Source: Pseudomonas campi
Lineage (GTDB): Bacteria > Pseudomonadota > Gammaproteobacteria > Pseudomonadales > Pseudomonadaceae
Assembly (NCBI RefSeq): GCF_013200955.2
Contig: NZ_CP053697.2
Location: 3,720,001 to 3,784,000, forward strand
Direction of reading: 5' to 3'
DNA length: 64,000 nucleotides
Below, in pieces: positions 18,093-27,459 of the stretch. Position numbers and translations under genes: made by a program. Positions within the stretch are counted from its first letter, which is position 1. Every line of letters begins with the position of its first letter. The notes under the pieces are model-generated. The model did no database searches. It had not been told where the DNA came from and saw only the letters and a list, made by a program, of their open reading frames with translations.

Positions 18093-19108
18093 TGCCCGCC
18101 CCGCTTGGCCAGCAGCAGCTCGGAAAGCTGATGCACGGCCATGGAGTACATAGTGCTGCGGTTGTAACGGGTGATCACATAGAAGTTGGGCAGCCCCATC
18201 CAGTACTCCTCACCCTCGGCACCTTCAAAACGGAAAGCGGTTACCGGGATATCGTCGCGCAGCACATCGGCGCTCGACCAGCCCAGGGCACGCAGCTCAC
18301 CGACATTTTTCACCGGATCCAGGCCCTGGGTCAGGCCGCTGTCGGCCAGCTCGCCCTTGACCTGGGCACGGCTGACCACCGGCTCACCGGCGACCCAGCC
18401 ATGGCGCTTGAAGTAGCTGGCAACGCTGCCAATTGCATCCACCGGGTTACTCCAGATGTTGATGTGGCTATCGCCATCGAAGTCCACTGCGTAAGCGCGG
18501 AAGCTGCCCGGCATGAACTGCGGCAGGCCCATGGCGCCGGCATAGGAGCCGGTCAACGTGATCGGGTCGATCTGTTCCTCACGGCTCAGCAGGAGCAGCT
18601 CGCGGAGCTGCTGGCAGAAGAACTCGGCGCGTGGCGGATAATCGAAGCACAGTGTGGACAATGCATCGATACCGCGCCAGCTGCCGGTGTTACCACCATA
18701 GAAGGTTTCCACACCGATGATCGCCACGATCACCTGGGCCGGCACCCCGTACTCCTTCTCGGCACGGGCCAGGGCCTCGGCATTCTGGTTCCAGAAATCC
18801 ACGCCCTTGCTGATGCGCGCCTCGGTAATGAAGATCGGCCGGTAGTCTTTCCACGGCTTGACCTTCTCCGCCGGACGCGAGATGGCATCGAGAATCGCCT
18901 GCTTGCGCTCGGCCTGGCTGAACAGGCTGACCAGCTGCTCACCGGCAAAGCCATGGTCGCGGGTCATCTCGGCGATGAACTCGGCCACCTGCGGCGAGCC
19001 GTCGTAGTCACCCGCCACTGCCGTGCCACTCATGGCGAACACCGCCAGACCAAGCCAATGAGTGCCACGAACCATCCAGTCACGCCATGCCTGTTTCAAA
19101 TTCTTCAC
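18089..19108 (-). CDS. mltB: Lytic murein transglycosylase B (339 aa)
   Basis: Periplasmic peptidoglycan lytic transglycosylase. The catalytic Glu lies in IIGVETFYGGNTG and the GSYAGAMGLPQFMPGSFRAYAVDF block is diagnostic. It resembles the soluble SltB1 type of P. aeruginosa: a cleavable signal peptide (LAVFAMSGTAVAG) without a lipobox. I take the GTG at 19108, 5 bp after the rodA stop, giving 339 residues and a good signal peptide; an ATG at 19132 is also open but overlaps rodA and lacks a ribosome-binding site. It is part of the mrdA-rodA-mltB-rlpA operon, linking wall synthesis with turnover. Confidence 0.93.
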   Translation of the reverse strand: MKNLKQAWRDWMVRGTHWLGLAVFAMSGTAVAGDYDGSPQVAEFIAEMTRDHGFAGEQLVSLFSQAERKQAILDAISRPAEKVKPWKDYRPIFITEARISKGVDFWNQNAEALARAEKEYGVPAQVIVAIIGVETFYGGNTGSWRGIDALSTLCFDYPPRAEFFCQQLRELLLLSREEQIDPITLTGSYAGAMGLPQFMPGSFRAYAVDFDGDSHINIWSNPVDAIGSVASYFKRHGWVAGEPVVSRAQVKGELADSGLTQGLDPVKNVGELRALGWSSADVLRDDIPVTAFRFEGAEGEEYWMGLPNFYVITRYNRSTMYSMAVHQLSELLLAKRGGQ

Positions 19109-19113
19109 TCTTA

Positions 19114-20259
19114 TCAAACCTGTGCGATCCATTTTCGATGGGTGTGGATCGCCATCAAAATCCCAAACCCTGACAACAGCGTCACCAAGTGAGTTCCGCC
19201 ATAACTAATGAAGGGCAGAGGCACCCCCACCACCGGCAACAGCCCACTGACCATGCCGATGTTAACGAATACGTAGACGAAGAAGGTCATGGTCAGGCTA
19301 CCGGCCAGCAACTTGCCGAACAGGGTCTGCGCCTGGGCCGTGATGAACAGGCCGCGACCGATCAGCAGCAGGTAGACCAGCAGCAGGATACACACCCCGA
19401 CCAGGCCGAACTCTTCGCTCAGGACCGCAATGATAAAGTCCGTGTGGCTTTCCGGCAAAAAATCCAGGTGCGACTGGGTGCCCAGCAGCCAGCCCTTGCC
19501 CAGCACACCGCCCGAACCGATAGCCGCCTTGGACTGGATGATGTTCCAACCGGTGCCCAGCGGATCGCTTTCCGGGTCGAGGAAGGTCAGCACGCGCTGC
19601 TTCTGGTATTCGCGCAAGACAAAGAACCACATGGCCACCGCAATCGGCACCACCGCGGCTACCGCGCCGATAATCCAGCGCCACTGCAGCCCGGCCATGA
19701 ACAGCACGAAGGCACCGGAAGCGAGGATCAGCAACGAGGTGCCCAGGTCCGGCTGCTTGAGGATCAGCACGAAAGGCACCAGGATCAGCACCAGGCTGAC
19801 CGCGATATGCCTGAGCTTGGGCGGCAGGTTGTGCCGGGCCAGGTACCAGGCGATGGTCGCCGGCATGATGATCTTCATGAACTCGGAGGGCTGGAAGCGA
19901 ATCACCCCGGGAATGTTGATCCAGCGCGTGGCGCCCATGGCCGTATGCCCCATCACCTCGACTGCCACCAGTAAGCCAACACCGAATATGTAGGCCAGCG
20001 GCACCCAGCGAGCCATGAAGCGCGGCTCGAACTGGGCAATCACCAGCATGCCGACCATGCCCAGTGCAAAGGAGGAACCCTGCTTGATCAGCAGGTCCCA
20101 GTTCTTGCCGCTGGCCGAATACAGGACGAAAAGGCTGCCGGCTGCCAGCGCCAGAAGGATCAGCAGCAGCCAGCCGTCGATGTGCAAACGCTGCAACAGG
20201 GTTGCCCGGCGCTTGAACACGTCCTCGTCGGAAATACTGCGGTCGAAATTGCTGTTCAT
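19114..20259 (-). CDS. rodA: Rod-shape peptidoglycan glycosyltransferase RodA (381 aa)
   Basis: SEDS-family integral membrane glycosyltransferase that polymerises lipid II during side-wall elongation together with PBP2. About ten hydrophobic segments are visible. Conserved SEDS blocks are GATRWINIPGVIRFQPSEFMK, ILKQPDLGTSLLILASG, LPESHTDFIIAVLSEEFGL and GVPLPFISYGGTHLV. The length is typical. The start overlaps the mrdA stop by 4 bp, consistent with production of the RodA-PBP2 pair from one message. Confidence 0.98.
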   Translation of the reverse strand: MNSNFDRSISDEDVFKRRATLLQRLHIDGWLLLILLALAAGSLFVLYSASGKNWDLLIKQGSSFALGMVGMLVIAQFEPRFMARWVPLAYIFGVGLLVAVEVMGHTAMGATRWINIPGVIRFQPSEFMKIIMPATIAWYLARHNLPPKLRHIAVSLVLILVPFVLILKQPDLGTSLLILASGAFVLFMAGLQWRWIIGAVAAVVPIAVAMWFFVLREYQKQRVLTFLDPESDPLGTGWNIIQSKAAIGSGGVLGKGWLLGTQSHLDFLPESHTDFIIAVLSEEFGLVGVCILLLVYLLLIGRGLFITAQAQTLFGKLLAGSLTMTFFVYVFVNIGMVSGLLPVVGVPLPFISYGGTHLVTLLSGFGILMAIHTHRKWIAQV

Positions 20260-22181
20260 GGGCTGACGCTCGCTTCCTCGACCACGGGCACCGGCGGACG
20301 ATACTCCGGTTTGAGCTGGCCATCCTCACCCAGCAACCAGGCATCGATCACCTGCTTGACCACCGGTGCGGCCACACCGGAGCCCGACTCGCCATTTTCT
20401 ACCATCACCGCAACGGCGATCTTCGGATCGGCCGCCGGAGCGAAGGCGACGAACAGCGCATGGTCGCGATGGCGTTCCTGCACCTTGGAGCGGTCATACT
20501 TCTCGCCCTGCTTGATCGCCACCACCTGCGCCGTGCCGCTCTTGCCAGCGATGCGATACAGCGCCAGATCGCCGACCTTGCGCGCCGTGCCGCGGGGGCC
20601 GTGCATCACCTGTTCCATGCCAAAGCGGCCGTAATCCCAGAACTTGGGGTCGCGCAGGACAATGTCCGGCGGGGTCTCCATCGCTTCGATGACCTCTTCG
20701 GCCATCAGCTGCTGCGGGGTCTTGCCTTCGGCACTGCGCAGCAGGTGCGGACGAATCCACTTGCCGCGGGTGGCCATCAGTGTCACCGCCTGGGCCAGCT
20801 GCAGCGGCGTAGTCTGCATATAGCCCTGGCCGATGCCAAGAATCAGCGTCTCGCCGGGATACCAGGGCTGGCGGTAGCGTGCACGCTTCCATTCGCGCGA
20901 AGGCATCAGCCCGGCGGCTTCCTCGAACATGTCTAGGGAAACCTTCTGCCCCAGGCCAAACAGGCTCATGTAGCGGTGCATGCGATCCACGCCCATCTTG
21001 TGCGCGAGGTCGTAAAAGTAGGTGTCGTTGGAACGCATGATCGCGTATTCCAGGTTCACCGAACCGTCACCGGTGCGGTTCCAGTTGCGGTATTTGTGGC
21101 TGTGGCCGGGCAACTGATAGAAACCGGGATCGAACACCCGCGATTGCGGGGTCACCACACCGGCGTCCAGGCCTGCCACCGCGACCATCGGCTTGATCGT
21201 CGAGCCTGGCGGATACAAGCCGCGCAGCACGCGGTTGTACAGCGGCCGGTCGATCGAATCGCGCAGCTCGGCATAGGCCTTGAAGCCGATACCGGTGACA
21301 AAGGGGTTGGGGTCGAAGCTCGGCTGGCTGACCATCGCCAGCACCTCGCCGGTGCTCGGCTCGATCGCCACCACCGCGCCACGGCGGCCGCCCAGGGCCT
21401 GCTCGGCAGCCTCCTGCAGTTTCACATCCAGGCTCAGGGTGAGATCCGTACCCGGCTTCGGATCGGTACGCTTGAGCACGCGCAGCACGCGACCACGGGC
21501 GTTGGTCTCGACTTCCTCGTAGCCCACCTCACCGTGCAGCAGGTCTTCGTAGAAACGCTCGACACCGGTCTTGCCGATATGGTGGGTGCCGCTGTAGTTG
21601 ACCGGATCCAGCTCCTTCAGCTCTTTCTCGTTGATCCGCCCGACATAACCGACCGAGTGGGCGAAGTGCCCCTTCTGCGGATAGTGCCGCACCAGCTGGG
21701 CCACCACGTCGACGCCAGGCAGGCGGAACTGATTCACCGCGATGCGCGCGATCTGCTCTTCGGACAGTTCGAACAGAATTGGCACCGGCTCGAAGGGCCG
21801 CCGCCCCTGGCGCATGCGCTTCTCGAACAGGGCGCGATCTTCCGCCGTCAGCTCCAGCGCCTCGACCACCACATCCAGCACCTGCTGCCAGTCTCCCGCG
21901 CGCTCGCGGGTCACGGTCAGGCTGAAGCTGGGGCGGTTGTCGGCGATGATCACCCCGTTACGGTCGAAGATCAGCCCGCGGGTCGGCGGGATCGGCTGCA
22001 CATGGATGCGGTTGTTTTCCGCCAGGGTGGTGTGGTGCTCGTACTGGATCACCTGCAGGTAGTACAGGCGCGCGATCAGCACACAGGTCAGCAGCAGCAC
22101 CACCACAGCGCCGACCACCACACGCCGGCGTACCAGACGGGCGTCTTTTTCGTGGTCCTTGAGGCGGATCGGTTGCGGCAT
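20256..22181 (-). CDS. mrdA: Penicillin-binding protein 2, elongation transpeptidase (641 aa)
   Basis: Class B PBP that crosslinks peptidoglycan in the elongasome. A cytoplasmic tail precedes one transmembrane segment (about residues 24-46, VVVGAVVVLLLTCVLIARLY). A PBP dimer/pedestal domain follows, then the transpeptidase domain with STIK (PPGSTIKPMVAV, SxxK), SND (MRSNDTYFYDLA, SxN) and KSG (AGKSGTAQVV). The length fits Pseudomonas PBP2 (about 646). It is the first gene of the mrdA-rodA-mltB-rlpA string and lies 38 bp downstream of rlmH. Confidence 0.98.
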   Translation of the reverse strand: MPQPIRLKDHEKDARLVRRRVVVGAVVVLLLTCVLIARLYYLQVIQYEHHTTLAENNRIHVQPIPPTRGLIFDRNGVIIADNRPSFSLTVTRERAGDWQQVLDVVVEALELTAEDRALFEKRMRQGRRPFEPVPILFELSEEQIARIAVNQFRLPGVDVVAQLVRHYPQKGHFAHSVGYVGRINEKELKELDPVNYSGTHHIGKTGVERFYEDLLHGEVGYEEVETNARGRVLRVLKRTDPKPGTDLTLSLDVKLQEAAEQALGGRRGAVVAIEPSTGEVLAMVSQPSFDPNPFVTGIGFKAYAELRDSIDRPLYNRVLRGLYPPGSTIKPMVAVAGLDAGVVTPQSRVFDPGFYQLPGHSHKYRNWNRTGDGSVNLEYAIMRSNDTYFYDLAHKMGVDRMHRYMSLFGLGQKVSLDMFEEAAGLMPSREWKRARYRQPWYPGETLILGIGQGYMQTTPLQLAQAVTLMATRGKWIRPHLLRSAEGKTPQQLMAEEVIEAMETPPDIVLRDPKFWDYGRFGMEQVMHGPRGTARKVGDLALYRIAGKSGTAQVVAIKQGEKYDRSKVQERHRDHALFVAFAPAADPKIAVAVMVENGESGSGVAAPVVKQVIDAWLLGEDGQLKPEYRPPVPVVEEASVSP

Positions 22182-22219
22182 CTGCGACTACTTAAATGGG
22201 CGGCTTTTTATAGGCAACG

Positions 22220-22687
22220 TTATTTGTGGTACGGGTGCCCGGACAACACGGTCCAGGCCCGGTAGATCTGTTCGCCGATGAGGATGCGTACCAGCGGATG
22301 CGGCAAGGTCAGCGGCGACAGTGACCAGCGTTGCTCGCTGCGCGCGCACACCTCAGGCGCCAGCCCTTCGGGGCCGCCGACCATCAGATTGACGGTGCGC
22401 GCATCCAGGCGCCAGCGCTCCAGCTCAGCCGCCAGCTGCTCGGTGCTCCACGGCTTGCCATGGACCTCGAGGGTGACGATGCGTTCCCCCGGCTGCACCT
22501 TGCTCAGCATCGCCTCGCCTTCCTGACGGATCATCCGCGCCACATCGGCATTCTTGCCGCGAGTGGTCAGCGGAACCTCAACCAGGTCGAGTCCCAGCTC
22601 GGGCGGCAGACGCTTGGCATATTCCTGCCAGCCATCCTCCACCCAGCGCGGCATGCGTGAGCCGACCGCAATCAGCTTGATACGCAC
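22220..22687 (-). CDS. rlmH: 23S rRNA pseudouridine(1915)-N3-methyltransferase (155 aa)
   Basis: SPOUT-class methyltransferase that modifies pseudouridine 1915 in helix 69 of assembled 70S ribosomes. Family features are [16 protein letters not shown] at the start, the SAM-binding knot [15 protein letters not shown], and the C-terminal [20 protein letters not shown] with HPYHK at the end. The length is exactly that of the E. coli enzyme. It lies 9 bp after rsfS. Confidence 0.98.
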   Translation of the reverse strand: MRIKLIAVGSRMPRWVEDGWQEYAKRLPPELGLDLVEVPLTTRGKNADVARMIRQEGEAMLSKVQPGERIVTLEVHGKPWSTEQLAAELERWRLDARTVNLMVGGPEGLAPEVCARSEQRWSLSPLTLPHPLVRILIGEQIYRAWTVLSGHPYHK

Positions 22688-22696
22688 GGCGCGAAC

Positions 22697-23056
22697 TTAC
22701 TCCGGCAGATCTTGGTGCTGCGCGCGGCTCTGCTCGGCGCCCTGCCACAGACGTTCGAGGTCGTAGAACTGGCGGGTGGCAACCTGCATCACGTGCACCA
22801 CGACATCGCCGAGATCGAGCAGGGCCCACTCGCCGCCGTCCAGGCCTTCGCTGCCGATCGGGCGCACGCCCTGCTCGCGGACCTTGTCCAGCACTTCGTT
22901 GGCCATCGACTTGACGTGACGGCTGGAGGTACCGCTGGCGATCACCATGAAGTCGGTGACGCTGGTCTTGCCGCGCACATCGATGGTGGTGATATCGGTG
23001 GCTTTCATGTCTTCCAGGGCCGCAACGGCGACCTTGACCAGTTGTTCGTTTTGCAT
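22697..23056 (-). CDS. rsfS: Ribosomal silencing factor RsfS (119 aa)
   Basis: Binds uL14 on the large ribosomal subunit and blocks joining of the subunits in starvation. The core reads [36 protein letters not shown] and [17 protein letters not shown] use ATG 23056 ([18 protein letters not shown]); the frame is open further upstream but overlaps nadD without homology. It sits between nadD and rlmH, the usual neighbourhood. Confidence 0.97.
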   Translation of the reverse strand: MQNEQLVKVAVAALEDMKATDITTIDVRGKTSVTDFMVIASGTSSRHVKSMANEVLDKVREQGVRPIGSEGLDGGEWALLDLGDVVVHVMQVATRQFYDLERLWQGAEQSRAQHQDLPE

Positions 23057-23063
23057 CGTTACC

Positions 23064-23714
23064 TCATGAATCGGTTTGCCCACGGTACAGCCCGTGGGTT
23101 TGGATATAGGCCAGCACGGCGTCGGGTACCAGAAAACGTACCGAACGCCCTTCTGCCAGCAAATGGCGAATCTGTGTGGCAGACACCGCCAGCGGCGTCT
23201 GCCAGACAAAAGCAATCTGTCCGCTCGGCCCGACCAGGCCTTGCGGATCATTCACACTGCGCGCCGCGAGCAGGTCACGCAGCGCTTCCGGCGCCTCGCT
23301 GTCGGCATCCGGCCGCTGCAGCACGAGGATATGGCAGTGCTGCAGCAGTTCTGCCCAGCGCTGCCAGGTCGGCAACCCGCAGAAGGCATCCCAGCCCAGC
23401 AGGAGAAACAGCTGATCATCCGCCGCCAGTTCACCGCGCAACGACTCCAGGGTGTCGATGGTGAACGACGGCTTGTCACGCCGCAGCTCGCGGTCATCGA
23501 CCGCCAGCCGTGGCTCACGCTCTACCGCCAGTTGCACCATGGCCAGGCGTTGCTCGGCAGTCGCCTGCGGTGCCGTGCGGTGCGGCGGCCGCGCGCTGGG
23601 GATCAGCCGCAGCTCGTCCAGCGCCAGCTGCTCGGCCACCTCGAGGGCGCCGCGCAGATGGGCGATATGCACGGGATTGAAGGTGCCCCCCAGTATCCCG
23701 ATACGCCGCGCCAT
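23064..23714 (-). CDS. nadD: Nicotinate-nucleotide adenylyltransferase (216 aa)
   Basis: Converts nicotinate mononucleotide and ATP to deamido-NAD in NAD synthesis. The nucleotidyltransferase signature is [12 protein letters not shown] (HxGH-type), with [12 protein letters not shown] and the C-terminal [24 protein letters not shown]. The length is typical. It follows proA by 13 bp and precedes rsfS by 7 bp, so proA-nadD-rsfS-rlmH are probably co-transcribed. Confidence 0.98.
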   Translation of the reverse strand: MARRIGILGGTFNPVHIAHLRGALEVAEQLALDELRLIPSARPPHRTAPQATAEQRLAMVQLAVEREPRLAVDDRELRRDKPSFTIDTLESLRGELAADDQLFLLLGWDAFCGLPTWQRWAELLQHCHILVLQRPDADSEAPEALRDLLAARSVNDPQGLVGPSGQIAFVWQTPLAVSATQIRHLLAEGRSVRFLVPDAVLAYIQTHGLYRGQTDS

Positions 23715-23727
23715 CAGGTACGCCCCA

Positions 23728-24993
23728 TCAGGTACGAATGTGCCCGTCGCCGAACACCACGTACTTCTCGCTGGTCAGACCGATCAGGCCGACCGGGCCG
23801 CGGGCGTGCAGCTTGTCGGTGGAGATGCCGATCTCCGCGCCCAGGCCGTACTCGAAGCCGTCGGCGAAACGGGTCGAGGCATTGACCATCACCGAAGCGG
23901 AATCCACCTCGGTGAGGAAGCGCCGCGCATCGCTGAAGTTCTCGGTGATGATCGCGTCGGTGTGCTGCGAACCGTATTTATTGATGTGCTCGATGGCCGC
24001 TTCCAGCGAGTCGACAATGCGAATCGCCAGGATCGGCGCGTTGTATTCGGCGAACCAGTCTTCCTCGCTCGCCTCCAGCACATCACTACCCAGCAGCGCA
24101 CGGGTCGCGGCGTCGCCACGCAGCTCGACGCCCTTGTCGCGGTAGATGGCAGCCAGCGGCGGCAGCACCTGGGCGGCAACGGCGGCATGCACCAGCAGGG
24201 TTTCCATGGCGTTGCACGGCGAATAGCGCTGGGTCTTGGCGTTGTCGGCAACGCGGATGGCCTTGTCGAGGTCGGCGGCGACGTCAATATAGACGTGGCA
24301 CACGCCGTCCAGGTGCTTGATCACCGGCACCTTGGCGTCGCGACTGATGCGTTCGATCAGGCCCTTGCCGCCACGCGGCACGATCACGTCGACGAACTCC
24401 GGCATGCTGATCAGCGCGCCGACGGCCGCGCGGTCGGTGGTTTCCACCACCTGCACGGCGCTGGCGGGCAGGCCGGCTTCGGCCAGGCCGAGCTGGATGC
24501 AGCGGGCAATCGCCTGGTTGGAATGAATGGCTTCCGAGCCGCCACGCAGGATGGTGGCGTTGCCGGACTTCAGGCACAGGCTGGCGGCGTCGATGGTCAC
24601 GTTCGGCCGCGACTCATAGATGATGCCGATCACGCCCAGCGGCACGCGCATCTTGCCGACCTGGATACCGGACGGCATATAGCGCATGCCCTGGATCTCG
24701 CCGATCGGGTCGGGCAGGGTGGCAACCTGGCGCAGGCCTTCGATCATGCTGTCGATCACGCCCGGGGTCAGCGCCAGGCGGTCGACCATGGCCGGTTCCA
24801 GGCCGCTGGCGCGGGCGGCGGCCAGGTCCAGCTCATTGGCGGCGGTCAGCTCGGCGCGGGCGGCGTCGAGGGCATTGGCGGCAGCCTGCAGGGCGCTGTT
24901 CTTCTGCGCGGTGCTGGCGCGGGCGAGCACCCGCGAGGCATCGCGCGCGGCGCGGCCCAGGCGGGTCATGTAGTCGAGCACGGACTCGGTCAT
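23728..24993 (-). CDS. proA: Gamma-glutamyl phosphate reductase (421 aa)
   Basis: NADPH-dependent reduction of gamma-glutamyl phosphate to glutamate semialdehyde, the second step of proline synthesis. It is an aldehyde-dehydrogenase-fold protein; the catalytic cysteine is in [15 protein letters not shown]. The family C-terminus GLEYG-like block ([17 protein letters not shown]) and [16 protein letters not shown] are present. I start at ATG 24993 (MTESVLDYM) because similarity begins there. It is divergent from the mpg gene at 25101. No proB is adjacent; putA at 49451 runs the opposite pathway. Confidence 0.97.
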   Translation of the reverse strand: MTESVLDYMTRLGRAARDASRVLARASTAQKNSALQAAANALDAARAELTAANELDLAAARASGLEPAMVDRLALTPGVIDSMIEGLRQVATLPDPIGEIQGMRYMPSGIQVGKMRVPLGVIGIIYESRPNVTIDAASLCLKSGNATILRGGSEAIHSNQAIARCIQLGLAEAGLPASAVQVVETTDRAAVGALISMPEFVDVIVPRGGKGLIERISRDAKVPVIKHLDGVCHVYIDVAADLDKAIRVADNAKTQRYSPCNAMETLLVHAAVAAQVLPPLAAIYRDKGVELRGDAATRALLGSDVLEASEEDWFAEYNAPILAIRIVDSLEAAIEHINKYGSQHTDAIITENFSDARRFLTEVDSASVMVNASTRFADGFEYGLGAEIGISTDKLHARGPVGLIGLTSEKYVVFGDGHIRT

Positions 24994-25100
24994 GGTCTCG
25001 GAATGTCTGGCAGTTGGAAAAAGGGGCTGATTATAGCGATAGCGCGCCCTCAAGCCCAGCAGCGTCGGGCGGATGGTCACTTTAGCCGGAGCTTGTTGCT

Positions 25101-25850
25101 ATGATCGCGCCCGCCACCCTCGCCACAGGCGCCCCGATGCCCGCCACCCCAGCGTCACTGCCCTGGCCCGAAGCCCGCCCGCTGCCCGCCGCATTCTTCG
25201 ATCGCGACGCGCAGACCCTGGCCCGCGCCCTGCTCGGCAAAGTCATTCGTCACCGCCATCAGGGCCACTGGCTGGCCGCCCGGATCATCGAGACCGAGGC
25301 CTACTACGCCGCCGAGAAGGGCAGCCATGCTTCGCTCGGCTACACAGAGAAACGCCGCGCGCTGTTTCTCGATGGCGGGCACATCTACATGTACTACGCC
25401 CGTGGCGGCGACTCGCTGAACTTCAGCGCCCAGGGGCCGGGCAATGCGGTGCTGATCAAAGCGGCCGCGCCCTGGCTGGATCGGCACTGCGCAGCCGACG
25501 CCCTGGCGCGCATGCAGGCCAACAATCCGGCCGCCGATGGCAGCCCGCGCCCCGTCGCCAGACTGTGCGCCGGCCAGACCCTGCTGTGTCGCAGTCTCGG
25601 CCTCAAGGTGCCGGACTGGGACGCCCGCCGCTTCGACCCGCAGCGCCTGTTTGTCGAGGATGTCGGCGAAATGCCGGCGCAGATCGTTCAAACTACCCGC
25701 TTGGGCATCCCCAGCGGACGTGACGAGCACCTGCCCTATCGTTTCGTCGACGCCACCTTCGCCCGCCAGTGCACACGCAACCCATTGCGCCGCGGGCAGG
25801 TCGAAGGCCGTGACTATCTCTTGCTAACCCCCAAGGAGCTGTACCCATGA
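25101..25850 (+). CDS. Alkyladenine DNA glycosylase, AAG/MPG family (249 aa)
   Basis: Predicted excision of 3-methyladenine and related lesions; unrelated in fold to the AlkA protein at 11117. Family landmarks are the N-terminal ALLGKVIRH block, the catalytic-site region RIIETEAYYAAEKGSHAS, GGHIYMYYARGGDSLNFSA and the substrate-site GPGNAVLIKAA. The C-terminus has RFVDATFARQCTRNPLR. ATG 25101 has a GGAGC ribosome-binding site; ATG 25137 is an in-frame alternative. It overlaps the next gene by 4 bp. With alkA, the window holds two independent alkyl-purine glycosylases. Confidence 0.92.
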   Translation: MIAPATLATGAPMPATPASLPWPEARPLPAAFFDRDAQTLARALLGKVIRHRHQGHWLAARIIETEAYYAAEKGSHASLGYTEKRRALFLDGGHIYMYYARGGDSLNFSAQGPGNAVLIKAAAPWLDRHCAADALARMQANNPAADGSPRPVARLCAGQTLLCRSLGLKVPDWDARRFDPQRLFVEDVGEMPAQIVQTTRLGIPSGRDEHLPYRFVDATFARQCTRNPLRRGQVEGRDYLLLTPKELYP

Positions 25851-27163
25851 GCCAATGGTTCGACACCATGACTCTCTGGCTGGAAACCAACCCGGAGTGG
25901 TTGGGCCTGACCATCTTCCTCGTCGCCTGCCTGGAGTGCCTCGCCATAGCCGGCATCCTCATTCCCGGCACCGTGGTGCTGTTCACCCTAGCCGTGCTGG
26001 CCGGCAGCGGCGCCCTGACGCTGTGGGAAACCATAGCGCTGGCCTACGCCGGCGGCCTGCTCGGCGATGCGATCTCCTACGGCCTGGGCCGCCACTTCCA
26101 CCAGGGCATCCGCCGCCTGCCGGTGCTGCGCGACCACCCCGAATGGCTGGCCCGCGCGGAAAACTACTTCCAGCGCTATGGCGTGGTCAGCCTGCTGGTC
26201 GGCCGCTACATCGGCCCGCTGCGCCCCATGCTGCCCTTGGTGGCGGGCATGCTCGACATGCCGTTCGTGCGTTTCATCCTGGTCAGCATGCTGGCCGCCG
26301 CTGGCTGGGCAGTGGCCTACATGCTGCCCGGCTGGGCCACTGGCGCCGCCCTGCGCCTGCCGCTGCCGGAAGGCTTCTGGAGCGCCGCCGGGACAGTTGC
26401 CGGCGCCATCGCGCTGATGCTGCTGGTGGTGATTCTCAGCAGCCTGCGCGAACTGCGCTGGGCGACGGCCGTAGCGGCCGGCCTGAGCGCCACCCTGCTG
26501 GCAGCCCTGCTCCTCGGCGTGCCCTACCTGAGCCCCCTCGACCAGGGTTTGATGACACTGGTGCAGGAGCAACGCAACAGCACCCTGGACAGCATCGCCC
26601 TGCTGATCACCGGCCTCGGCGACTTCACCACCCAGGTTGCTGCGGGCGTGCTGCTCACCGGCCTGCTCCTGCTCAGCCGGCGCTATGCTGCGGCCGCCCT
26701 GGTGGCAGGCTGCATGCTGTTCACCGCCCTGACCAACACCGGCCTCAAGCACCTGTTCGCCCGCGCTCGGCCCGAAGTGCTGCTGCAGCCGCTGGACACC
26801 TTCAGCCTACCCAGCGGGCACAGCTCGGCGGCCTTCGCCTTCTTTCTGGCCCTGGGCATCCTCGCCGGCCGCGGCACACCAGCGCGCACCCGCCTGACCT
26901 GGCTGCTGCTGGCCAGCCTGCCAGCCCTGGCCATCGCCCTGTCGCGGGTTTATCTGGGGGTGCACTGGCCTACGGACGTGTTGGCCGGCGCCTTGCTCGC
27001 GGGCAGCGTGTGCGCAGCCTGGCTGGCCTTTCTGCAGCGGCGCGCAGTCCTGGCGCCGCTCAGTGCGCGCATCTGGTGGCTGATCCTGCCAGCCAGCCTG
27101 GCCCTGCTCGGCGCCGTCAGCGCCTGGTCCTTGCCAGAGGCGCTGCAGCAATATCGTTATTGA
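25847..27163 (+). CDS. DedA-PAP2 fusion membrane protein (438 aa)
   Basis: Two membrane enzymes in one chain. Residues about 15-185 are a DedA/SNARE-associated domain (GILIPGTVVLF, YGLGRHFHQG, RYGVVSLLVGRYIGPLRPMLP), a family linked to undecaprenyl-phosphate and phospholipid translocation. Residues about 235-405 are a PAP2-type lipid phosphatase with all three motifs: KHLFARARPE (KX6RP), PSGHSSA and SRVYLGVHWPTDV. About ten membrane spans are likely. A flippase/phosphatase pair acting on undecaprenyl pyrophosphate or phosphatidate is a reasonable inference. The start is coupled to the glycosylase stop (ATGA). Confidence 0.92.
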   Translation: MSQWFDTMTLWLETNPEWLGLTIFLVACLECLAIAGILIPGTVVLFTLAVLAGSGALTLWETIALAYAGGLLGDAISYGLGRHFHQGIRRLPVLRDHPEWLARAENYFQRYGVVSLLVGRYIGPLRPMLPLVAGMLDMPFVRFILVSMLAAAGWAVAYMLPGWATGAALRLPLPEGFWSAAGTVAGAIALMLLVVILSSLRELRWATAVAAGLSATLLAALLLGVPYLSPLDQGLMTLVQEQRNSTLDSIALLITGLGDFTTQVAAGVLLTGLLLLSRRYAAAALVAGCMLFTALTNTGLKHLFARARPEVLLQPLDTFSLPSGHSSAAFAFFLALGILAGRGTPARTRLTWLLLASLPALAIALSRVYLGVHWPTDVLAGALLAGSVCAAWLAFLQRRAVLAPLSARIWWLILPASLALLGAVSAWSLPEALQQYRY

Positions 27164-27174
27164 GGTCAGCCTGC

Positions 27175-27459
27175 TCAGAACCTGTTTAGGGTCTTTTGAG
27201 CTAGAGCCAGGCAAGGCGCAACGACCAGCGGAAGTAACAGCCGCAGGCTGGCCCGAAGGGTGAGCGCCAGCGAATCAAGCGGGCGAGGACGCGGAGTTTA
27301 CGAGCTGTAAATGAGCAGTACTCGCTTCACTCGCCCTACGGGCCGCGCTGCAGCGCGTTAGTCGCAAGCGACTTGCCGAGCCCACTTGACCAGCCTGCGG
27401 CTGTTACTGCGTTGCAACGCAGCATGGCCGACGATCAAGAGAACCTAGACAGGTTCTCA
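27175..27459. mobile_element. MITE-like palindromic element, copy A (about 285 bp)
   Basis: The ends AGAACCTGTTTAGG (27177-27190) and CCTAGACAGGTTCT (27444-27457) are near-perfect inverted repeats. The interior holds a second inverted pair, AGTAACAGCCGCAGGCTGG against CCAGCCTGCGGCTGTTACT, and the core GGAGTTTACGAGCTGTAAA also found in copies B and C. No coding capacity is visible. The element fills the space between the convergent DedA-PAP2 and LON-domain genes, and its right end supplies the TGA stop of the latter. It is about 140 bp longer than copies B and C because of an internal palindromic insertion. Confidence 0.75.
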
